Part shown: positions 1-4,812 of the stretch, one piece after another
How positions within the stretch are numbered: position 1 is the stretch's first letter
How the letters are laid out: each line of letters begins with the position of its first letter
Assembly: GCA_946481475.1 (NCBI GenBank)
Contig: CAMLOB010000338.1
Coordinates: forward strand, 1 to 5,288
Direction: 5' to 3'
Length of the DNA: 5,288 bases
Source of the DNA: an uncultured Chlorobiota bacterium
GTDB taxonomy: Bacteria > Bacteroidota > Kapaibacteriia > OLB7
Translations under genes and position numbers: made by a program
The notes under the pieces: generated by a model
Seen by the model: only the letters and a program-made list of their open reading frames with translations
What the model was told of the DNA's origin: nothing
Databases searched by the model: none

Positions 1-524
1 TGCCACGATCCATCCAAGCTTTTCAACAGTTGATACCTGTATTCTTTAGAACCAGAAGCACATAGTGGGCCTTTAGGAGTAGCATCAGAGAGCAAATATG
101 TTCCCTCACTCAACTGATCAACGGCAACAAAGAACTGGCTATTATCAATCCATACCGGCTCCTCCAATACAACAACAACTTCTTCTATCCCAGGCCGTGC
201 CTTTTTTATTGTCAGCGGCTTGCACAGATCAGCTTCAAACGGGGGAACGGGAAGGCCTCCTTCATACCCGAAGAGACGCAATCGTGCTGTTCCATTGGCA
301 TGATCACCTCCCAACATTAATCGAACTTCTGTTACATAACCGGGTTGGGCAAGATTAAACCTTGCTACTTGCAAGGCAAGATCGGAGTTTCGGTAATAGA
401 CAAGACGACTGCCTTGACTGAGAGAAGAGAGTGTATCAATTGTCTGTGCAACTCCACGGGTGCTGTAAAGGCAGGTAAGCACACAGGACAATGCTACTAT
501 GGGAATAGCATGCAGGATATTCAT
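1..524 (-). CDS. Exported protein of unknown function, N-terminal part (cut by left edge)
   Basis: Reading the minus strand from ATG at 524 gives 174 codons without a stop, running off the left edge. The first ~27 residues form a signal peptide: MNILHAIPIVALSCVLTCLY is hydrophobic and is followed by STRGVAQ, with a plausible signal peptidase I cut after GVA. Two Cys lie in the hydrophobic part, but neither sits in a good lipobox. The mature part alternates short hydrophobic and polar stretches (LQVARFNLAQPGYVTEVRLM, ARLRLFGYEGG, EEVVVVLEEPVWID, QFFVAVDQL), which suggests a beta-sandwich. I do not recognise the family. Large surface proteins with type IX secretion tails are one possibility, but the C-terminus is outside the window. 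No clear Shine-Dalgarno precedes the start, as is common in Bacteroidota. Its base composition is much more AT-rich than that of hemH. The open frame is seen directly; the fold and location are inferred. Confidence 0.8.
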   Translation of the reverse strand, partial: MNILHAIPIVALSCVLTCLYSTRGVAQTIDTLSSLSQGSRLVYYRNSDLALQVARFNLAQPGYVTEVRLMLGGDHANGTARLRLFGYEGGLPVPPFEADLCKPLTIKKARPGIEEVVVVLEEPVWIDNSQFFVAVDQLSEGTYLLSDATPKGPLCASGSKEYRYQLLKSLDGSW

Positions 525-559
525 AATGTACGGGTATTAGGTGTCTATGGCGATTTACT

Positions 560-584
560 GTTATTAGATGGATGGTCTAATAAC
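560..584 (-). promoter_or_regulatory. Perfect 9-bp inverted repeat at the predicted 5' end of the transcript
   Basis: GTTATTAGA (560-568) and TCTAATAAC (576-584) are exact reverse complements around a 7-base loop. It lies just downstream of the TAnnTTTG element and about 35 bases before the ATG. It could be an operator at the start site or a stabilising 5' hairpin in the mRNA. No T-run follows on either strand, so it is not a terminator. Confidence 0.45.
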
Positions 585-590
585 CTGAAA

Positions 591-621
591 CAAAGGTAAG
601 GAATCGGCGAACTTGTGTCAA
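591..621 (-). promoter_or_regulatory. Bacteroidota-type promoter for the exported-protein gene
   Basis: On the minus strand TTGACA (621-616) is followed by TACCTTTG (598-591). The TTG and the TAnnTTTG element are 20 bases apart, which fits the -33/-7 arrangement of the Bacteroidota primary sigma factor. The same bases also read as a sigma-70 box pair (TTGACA, 17-base spacer, TACCTT). The predicted transcript start is near 585, about 60 bases before the ATG at 524. The motif is seen directly; activity is inferred. Confidence 0.55.
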
Positions 622-630
622 GCTTGTTAC

Positions 631-653
631 AAAAAAAACTTTGACTTCAAGTT
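631..653 (-). terminator. Weak candidate terminator downstream of hemH
   Basis: On the minus strand AACTT (653-649) and AAGTT (641-637) flank a 7-base loop and run directly into eight T (638-631). The stem is only five AT-rich pairs, so it is weak. It lies ~115 bases after the hemH stop and just before the promoter of the next minus-strand gene, a sensible place to end hemH transcription. Confidence 0.3.
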
Positions 654-692
654 ATTGATTGTGCAGCAGATCCGGCATCATTACACGCAGTC

Positions 693-708
693 GCCTTTCA
701 AGAAAGGC
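693..708. other. Short near-palindrome GCCTTTC-AA-GAAAGGC
   Basis: Seven-base arms separated by two bases, located between the hemH stop and the next promoter. The spacing suits a dimeric protein-binding site or a tight dyad, but a 2-base loop does not suit an RNA hairpin. It has no T-run and no assigned role. Confidence 0.25.
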
Positions 709-766
709 CAGCACGTATGGCCGGACCCTGTATGCCGGTACTCGACACACCTGATATTTATCATCA

Positions 767-2002
767 TTATGTTGCGGCAATCCCCTCCCCCGGCCAGACC
801 CGCGCCTCGGCAACGCAGCGGCAGTTTTCGCAACGCAGCCGACGATCCTCTGCTGAACGAGTCGGTCGCCCCGGCCAGACCGGAACGCCGTTCAGCAACC
901 CTTCGCCGTTCAGGCGTAGTTGAGCGGCGGCCGATTCGCCCAGAGCGGCAATGAACTCCGGATGGTTGTTCAGTCCCGATGTCACCTCGTAATGTTCGAT
1001 ACCGAAATGCTTCGCCTCTTCGCGCACCTCGACGTCAAGCTCGAACGCCGTCTCGATGTGATCGGTGACGAAGGCGATCGGCACCACCAGAACAGCTTTG
1101 TGCCCGGCTTCGCCGAGTTCCTTCAGCTTATCAGGTGTGCTCGGCGTCAGCCACTCGGCCGGACCTACCTTGCTCTGGAAGGCAACCTCGAACGGTCGAT
1201 CATTCCCCCGCTGCCGCATCAACGCCTCGACGGTGGAGTGAACCAGACAGCAGTAGGGATCGCCCCGCTCGGTCATCTCTTTCAGCGGCGTACCGTGCGC
1301 ACTGAAGAGGATACGGACACCGGCTCGCACCTCTTCAGGAAATTTTGCCAGACCCTCATCTATCCGCCCGCTTATCGCGCGAAGGTAGCGGGGGTGGACG
1401 GCATATTCCTGCACATAGGTGCTCGGCCAGACCGGAATTTCTCCGGCCTCTTCCAATGCTTTCCAGTAGACAAGAGAGGCACCGGTCGTGGTCTTCGAAT
1501 AGTGGGGATAGAGGGGAAGAAAGATGAGCTTGTCCACTCCCTCACGCTTCATGGCTTCGGCAGCCTCCTCGCTGAAGGGATGCCAGTAGCGCATGGCGAT
1601 AAAGGTTTTGAAGGTAACACCGTTCGGTTCCCCGAAACGTTCGTTCAGATACCGTTCCAGCGCTTCTCCCTGAGTTTCGGTCAACGGGTTGATCGGCGAC
1701 CCTCCGTTCGGATCGATCTGTGCGTAGTCCCCGGCCACCTTCTTTGCTCGAAGCGTAGAGATCAGTCGGCAGAGGAGATGACGCGTGATGCCCTTCAACG
1801 GAATATCAATAATTGCGGGATCCATGAAGAGATTGTAGAGAAAGGGCTGCACGTCTTCCCCTCTGCGGGGTCCCCCCAGGTTCAGCAACACAATGCCGAC
1901 GGTATCTCCCGGCTCGATGTCGAGTCCCTCTCCACTGAAATACGATCCGTCCACAATCCGGGGATCGAACCTGTAGAGTCGCGAAAATCTGATTGGCGTC
2001 AT
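767..2002 (-). CDS. hemH: Ferrochelatase (protoheme ferro-lyase)
   Basis: Inserts Fe2+ into a porphyrin at the end of heme synthesis. The core runs from about residue 35 (VGIVLLNLGGP, the family's N-terminal strand) to about 360. The catalytic His is in LFSAHGTP (H236), and the acidic partner is in DHIETAFELD (E317, with D314 and H315). The product is 411 residues against roughly 320-350 for most bacterial forms: 34 extra residues come before the core and ~50 after it. The ATG at 2002 is the first start after an in-frame TGA, with AGGA close upstream. A GTG at codon 17 is an alternative start, and no ATG lies nearer the core. The tail holds C391-x2-C394-x-C396. Some ferrochelatases bind a [2Fe-2S] cluster through tail cysteines, but the internal Cys used by the mycobacterial type seems absent here (YSKTTTG region). 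Function is secure; the tail's role is not. Confidence 0.95.
   Translation of the reverse strand: MTPIRFSRLYRFDPRIVDGSYFSGEGLDIEPGDTVGIVLLNLGGPRRGEDVQPFLYNLFMDPAIIDIPLKGITRHLLCRLISTLRAKKVAGDYAQIDPNGGSPINPLTETQGEALERYLNERFGEPNGVTFKTFIAMRYWHPFSEEAAEAMKREGVDKLIFLPLYPHYSKTTTGASLVYWKALEEAGEIPVWPSTYVQEYAVHPRYLRAISGRIDEGLAKFPEEVRAGVRILFSAHGTPLKEMTERGDPYCCLVHSTVEALMRQRGNDRPFEVAFQSKVGPAEWLTPSTPDKLKELGEAGHKAVLVVPIAFVTDHIETAFELDVEVREEAKHFGIEHYEVTSGLNNHPEFIAALGESAAAQLRLNGEGLLNGVPVWPGRPTRSAEDRRLRCENCRCVAEARVWPGEGIAAT
810..839. repeat. Short direct repeat encoding the hemH cysteine cluster
   Basis: GCAACGCAGC occurs at 810-819 and again at 830-839, a 20-base period. On the coding (minus) strand the two copies are read in different frames and supply C391 and then C396 of the tail motif CENCRC. 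A second short repeat, CGGCCAGACC (791-800 and 872-881, also 1424-1433), encodes the two VWPG motifs of the tail and the VWPS of the core. Confidence 0.5.
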
Positions 2003-2070
2003 AATCCTGATAGTTCAAAACGTCTGCGGGGAAGATACGCCCCGGCCCTTTCTTATCGATCATCATTCAT

Positions 2071-2104
2071 GAAAAGAAACCCCGCAGGCGTACTGCCGGC
2101 GGGG
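2071..2104 (-). terminator. Rho-independent terminator without an intact gene in front
   Basis: CCCCGC (2080-2085) pairs with GCGGGG (2099-2104), then one mismatch, then GGC/GCC around the loop GTACT. On the minus strand the stem runs into TTTCTTTTC (2079-2071), a typical U-rich end. Read on the plus strand it is followed only by a mixed CT tract, and there is no plus-strand gene behind it. It lies 69 bases upstream of the hemH ATG, so it insulates hemH from transcription arriving from the right. Confidence 0.7.
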
Positions 2105-2114
2105 CCTTCCTTTC

Positions 2115-2375
2115 TCACTGCTTCTTGTATTCCACAGGGCGGATCTTGTGCGGATGCTTCGATCCGCATCGAAGACCCGGTGCCCGACCGGATCGTTACG
2201 CCGGCATCTTTCGGAAATACTTCAGCCGGGGCTTCGGCGCCTCTTCCGGCATCCGACACTCAGAAACCGGCGATAACGGAATTTTCTTTCCGGCATATCG
2301 GCACGGCTCGGGAAACACTTGATCGGTGCCTGTCCGGGTTGTATCATGGAGGTTGTGTCCGGAGTTCCCGGTGGC
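2115..2375 (-). pseudogene. Possible relict of a small minus-strand gene
   Basis: A TGA stop at 2117-2115 lies ten bases before the terminator hairpin. The frame in front of it reads HPHKIRPVEYKKQ at its end, a plausible C-terminus. Upstream it meets an in-frame TAA (2198-2196), and beyond that stays open to a TGA at 2378-2376. That part includes CRYAGKKIPLSPVSECRMP, faintly like a zinc-ribbon (CxxCGKxIP...CRxCG) whose second Cys of each pair is lost. The 26 codons after the TAA contain no usable start. Either a small gene has decayed, or a base error hides one, or this is chance. No family is claimed. Confidence 0.25.
2149..2174. other. Two overlapping, mutually exclusive inverted repeats
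   Basis: TGCGGAT (2149-2155) pairs with ATCCGCA (2162-2168) around a 6-base loop. CTTCGAT (2157-2163) pairs with ATCGAAG (2168-2174) around a 4-base loop. Both stems are perfect 7-mers and share bases, so only one can form at a time. They lie inside the possible relict gene. Confidence 0.35.
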
Positions 2376-2468
2376 TCATCCGGAATGGCCGACGACGATT
2401 CACGTGAAATCGTACACGGATCAGGACGGATCGACACGGGTTCTCTCCGGATTCTGAAGTTCATGAAT

Positions 2469-2496
2469 TTGCGTTCGTTCCACCACACATTATAGT
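2469..2496 (+). promoter_or_regulatory. Weak promoter-like pair before hutG
   Basis: TTGCGT (2469-2474), a 16-base spacer and TATAGT (2491-2496) resemble a sigma-70 pair, but transcription would then start at about the ATG (2502), giving a leaderless message. It does not match the TAnnTTTG form. Low weight. Confidence 0.2.
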
Positions 2497-2501
2497 CACT
2501 T

Positions 2502-3491
2502 ATGCCTGCATCCGTTTTTCGACATCTTGTCCAGCCCGATCCGCAGCTTTTCTTCTTCCGGGACGATCCGGAAGATCCGCGTATGGGAGAGATTGCACAT
2601 CGGGATCCGGAGCAATACCCCGGCAATGCAGGCGTGGTCCTGATCGGCGTGCCTCAGGATATCGGCGTGCGCAGAAACGGCGGGAGGCCGGGGGCGGAGA
2701 AGGGACCGGAGGCGATCCGGCGATTTCTTTACCGACTGACCCCCTATGATCTTGAAACGCGTTCTTCCGTTCCACCGGGATTTTTCTTCGACGCCGGGGA
2801 CGTTCATACGGGCGGGAGTCTGGAGGACATTCATCAACGGTTGGAAGAAGTGGTCGGCGAAGTCTGCACAGCCGGTCTTGTCCCGCTGGTCATCGGCGGA
2901 GGGCACGACATCACCTACCCTGCCCTTTCCGGAGCGGCCGCCTGTTATGGTACGCTCGGCGCATTCAACTTCGATCCCCACCTGGATGTGCGTCCTCCCG
3001 AGCCGGAACGGAACTCCGGGACATCGTTCAGAATGCTGATTGACGAGGGGAAACTTGCTCCGACCCGGTTTGTCGAATTCGGGATTCAACCCTTCGCCAA
3101 TGCCCGAACCCACCTCGCCTGGCTTGAGGGAAAAGGGGGGAACGTGCAGTCGCTTGACCTTATCCGGCGCATCGGTCTGCACGATGCGTTGAAAGCCTCC
3201 CTCCGTCTGGTCGTGCCGAACAGCACTCCTTTCTACGGCACGCTCGACCTCGATGCCGTGCGTGCTTCCGACGCGCCGGGCGTTTCGGCGACGATGCCGG
3301 ACGGATTCTCTCCTGAAGAACTCCTGACGACCGCCCACATCCTCGGATGTCACCCGCACTGCATCGCTCTGGATATTGCCGAGATGAATCCGGCCTACGA
3401 TATCGACAACAGAACGGCAAAGCTGGCAGCCCATGCCGTCATGCGGTTCGTGTCGGGCGTGCTGAGCCGACTGGAGAAGCCGAAGGCATAA
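2502..3491 (+). CDS. hutG: Formimidoylglutamase (ureohydrolase superfamily)
   Basis: Hydrolyses N-formimidoyl-L-glutamate to glutamate and formamide, the last step of one histidine-degradation route, in the cytoplasm. At 329 residues it has the usual length. The arginase-type binuclear metal site is complete: H135 in GGGHD, D158/H160/D162 in DPHLD, and D249/D251 in LDLDAV. The segments GVRRNGGRPGAEKGPEAIRR (55-74) and DLDAVRASDAPGVSA favour HutG over agmatinase or arginase. In DPHLD a proline replaces the usual alanine of DAHxD. The ATG at 2502 keeps the LFFFRDDPEDPRMGEI block typical of relatives; a later Met28 would remove it. No Shine-Dalgarno is visible. No other hut gene is in the window: hemH is divergent and the next gene converges 34 bases beyond the stop. 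Agmatinase-like activity cannot be excluded from sequence alone. Confidence 0.88.
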   Translation: MPASVFRHLVQPDPQLFFFRDDPEDPRMGEIAHRDPEQYPGNAGVVLIGVPQDIGVRRNGGRPGAEKGPEAIRRFLYRLTPYDLETRSSVPPGFFFDAGDVHTGGSLEDIHQRLEEVVGEVCTAGLVPLVIGGGHDITYPALSGAAACYGTLGAFNFDPHLDVRPPEPERNSGTSFRMLIDEGKLAPTRFVEFGIQPFANARTHLAWLEGKGGNVQSLDLIRRIGLHDALKASLRLVVPNSTPFYGTLDLDAVRASDAPGVSATMPDGFSPEELLTTAHILGCHPHCIALDIAEMNPAYDIDNRTAKLAAHAVMRFVSGVLSRLEKPKA

Positions 3492-3525
3492 CGCAGAGAG
3501 CAGGAGAAGCAGTGGGACGACAGAG

Positions 3526-4092
3526 CTATGGTGTTGCCCCTCTTCCGGGTATCGGATATTTCGAGAGGAATCCCTCGGGGGGTGGAGCGGCATTTCTCAT
3601 CCGGATGATGGAGAATTCCAGCGAGGAATCGGCTACGGCTTCGCGGAGTTCCCACAGCGAAGGCATGATCCGCAATTCAACGTTCTGCTGCAGCAACAGT
3701 ACAAGAGGCGAGATTCCTCCCTGCTCGGAAACCGGCGCAACAGCCCGGCGTGTGATCCAGTAGCCCGCCTCTCTATCAAACAGCTCGAATGAAGCCGGAT
3801 CGAATTCGTAGAGAACCAGTCGCCCCGAGAGGATCCGCTCCATCCAGCCGGACTCTACAGCGATCACGCGCCCGGCTCTGCCGGGACCGATCAGCCGTTC
3901 CACATCTTCCGGACTGCTTCTCACGGTTGCCCGGAACGTCACACGGGGACAGTCCCGTGGGAGCAGATAGTTCGCCAGGTGTTCGCGATCGATCCCCCAG
4001 ACGACATCTTCATCAATCCCCGCCCCGGCCGGCGCCGGACGTGGCTCGAACAAACCGATACCCGGGGTATCGCTGATGTGATACAGGTTCAT
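3526..4092 (-). CDS. DUF6886-like protein of unknown function
   Basis: The 188 residues match, from memory, a family now called DUF6886: MNLYHISDTPGIGLFEPRP at the start, VVWGIDREH (30-38), PRDCPRVTF (45-53), IAVESGWMERI (77-87), YEFDPASFELFDREAGYW (95-112) and SIIRMRNAAP (161-170). There is no signal peptide or membrane segment, so it is probably cytoplasmic. The ATG at 4092 is chosen because the family begins with this LYHxSE/D motif. The frame stays open 31 codons further, to an ATG at 4185, but that part translates a dispersed repeat and the end of the preceding gene. AGTAGAGAGA before the ATG is a weak ribosome site. It is last of three tandem minus-strand genes and converges with hutG. 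No biochemical function is known to me. Confidence 0.8.
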   Translation of the reverse strand: MNLYHISDTPGIGLFEPRPAPAGAGIDEDVVWGIDREHLANYLLPRDCPRVTFRATVRSSPEDVERLIGPGRAGRVIAVESGWMERILSGRLVLYEFDPASFELFDREAGYWITRRAVAPVSEQGGISPLVLLLQQNVELRIMPSLWELREAVADSSLEFSIIRMRNAAPPPEGFLSKYPIPGRGATP

Positions 4093-4100
4093 TCTCTCTA

Positions 4101-4147
4101 CTTCTTTGCGTCTTTCCCCTTTGCGTGAACTCGGAAGATGTACCACA
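4101..4147. repeat. Dispersed CGCAAAG-type repeat, copy 1 (leader of the DUF6886-like gene)
   Basis: The plus strand reads CTTCTTTGCGTCTTTCCCCT, then TTGCGTGAACTCGGAAGATG and TACCACA. It shares the CTTTGCGTGA block, the GAAGAT/GAAAGAT block and TACCACA with the copy at 4751-4789, and carries one extra TTTGCG unit. Repeats built on CGCAAAG are scattered in the intergenic DNA of many environmental bacteria. This one ends 8 bases before the ATG at 4092. Confidence 0.6.
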
Positions 4148-4174
4148 AAATCATGAAGAGCATCAAAGGCGGAT

Positions 4175-4740
4175 CTACCTTCCAAGCTTCAATCCTTCTC
4201 CTTTTTCATACTTACTCTGCAGCCGACCGTTTCTGAAGTGCTGGAACCATGCGGTCCCCCCCAATCCGCTTTGCCATTCCATCATCTCCACGCTGTCGCC
4301 AACCACCATGAACGACCGCACGTCGTGCCCCATCCCCCCACCAACCTCCGTTCCCGGACAATGCCGGCAAACTCCACGATCAGGACTTCATAGAACGGAT
4401 AGATACCGAAGTACAGACCACTTGAATCCCGTTCGAAGATCACTTCGGAGAAGAGGTTCCTTCCGGAGGATTCGCGGTAACGGAGAACGTTCTCCGTATA
4501 GTTGAAATCGGGATGTCGGGCGGCTATCGCTTCAAGAATGCCCTTCTCACCCTGTGTCAGAGAGGAGCGTTCCATCTGCATTGCTGTAGAAGACAAGACC
4601 GAATCCGTCAACGCTGACAAGTGATTGTCGGTGTTCTCTTCGTACTCTCTTTCCCCGCTGTTGCCGCATGATGTCAACAGGAGAAGGAGCATCAGGCTCC
4701 CGACGGCAAATTCACTTCGACAGAGCGGAACCGGACTCAT
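4175..4740 (-). CDS. Lipoprotein of unknown function, broken by a one-base frameshift
   Basis: ATG at 4740 starts a lipoprotein signal peptide: charged residues, a leucine run, then the lipobox L22-T23-S24-C25. As written, the frame ends at TGA 4284-4282 with an unlikely tail (GWGTTCGRSWWLATAWR). At the six-G run (plus-strand C 4334-4339) a -1 shift, equal to restoring one G, opens a much better tail: GHDVRSFMVVGDSVEMMEW, then QSGLGGTAWFQHFRNGRLQ, then SKYEKGEGLKLGR, stopping at TAG 4177-4175. The repaired protein would have 188 residues. After the lipid anchor comes a polar linker (26-55), then a mixed alpha/beta region. I do not recognise the family. The 22 codons in frame before the ATG translate a dispersed repeat and are left out. 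A sequencing error, a true mutation or translational slippage (G-GGG-GGA fits a -1 slippery site) could explain the break. Confidence 0.75.
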
Positions 4741-4749
4741 AATGTTTTT

Positions 4750-4756
4750 CCTCTTT
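4750..4756 (-). promoter_or_regulatory. Ribosome binding site of the lipoprotein gene
   Basis: AAAGAGG lies nine bases before the ATG at 4740 and supports that start over the upstream in-frame ATG at 4806. The site is part of the dispersed repeat. Confidence 0.5.
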
Positions 4757-4789
4757 GCCTCTTTGCGTGAGTCTGAAAGATCTACCACA
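4751..4789. repeat. Dispersed CGCAAAG-type repeat, copy 2 (leader of the lipoprotein gene)
   Basis: The plus strand reads CTCTTTGCCTCTTTGCGTGA followed by GTCTGAAAGATCTACCACA. It matches the copy at 4101-4147 in the same orientation and in the same place relative to a gene: directly before a minus-strand ATG. The minus-strand form contains CACGCAAAGAGGCAAAGAGG. Confidence 0.6.
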
Positions 4790-4812
4790 TTCGCCCTGGC
4801 GGACACAAAGAT

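Larger units (their letters stand above)
2003..2501. other. Intergenic gap between divergent hemH and hutG
   Basis: There is no intact gene in these 499 bases. It holds a small possible hairpin in the hemH leader (GGGG 2028-2031 with CCCC 2040-2043), the strong terminator at 2071-2104, the possible relict frame, two overlapping hairpins at 2149-2174, and a weak promoter-like pair just before hutG. I saw no tRNA or recognisable riboswitch. Confidence 0.6.

Noticed and set aside
98..599. Two plus-strand frames of ~85 codons
   Set aside because: They lie antisense to the signal-peptide-bearing frame 1-524, which runs uninterrupted and has a promoter. Their translations have no motif.
920..2407. 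A 495-codon open frame on the plus strand
   Set aside because: It lies antisense to hemH, whose motifs are unmistakable, and its translation shows no domain. It is a by-product of GC-rich coding DNA.
2222..2626. A 134-codon minus-strand frame crossing the hutG start
   Set aside because: It overlaps the start of hutG, is low in complexity and Arg-rich, and has no family resemblance. It also does not lead to the orphan terminator in frame.
2496..3593. A 365-codon open frame on the minus strand opposite hutG
   Set aside because: It is antisense to hutG with all metal ligands intact on the other strand, and the translation is Arg/Ser-rich with no recognisable motif.
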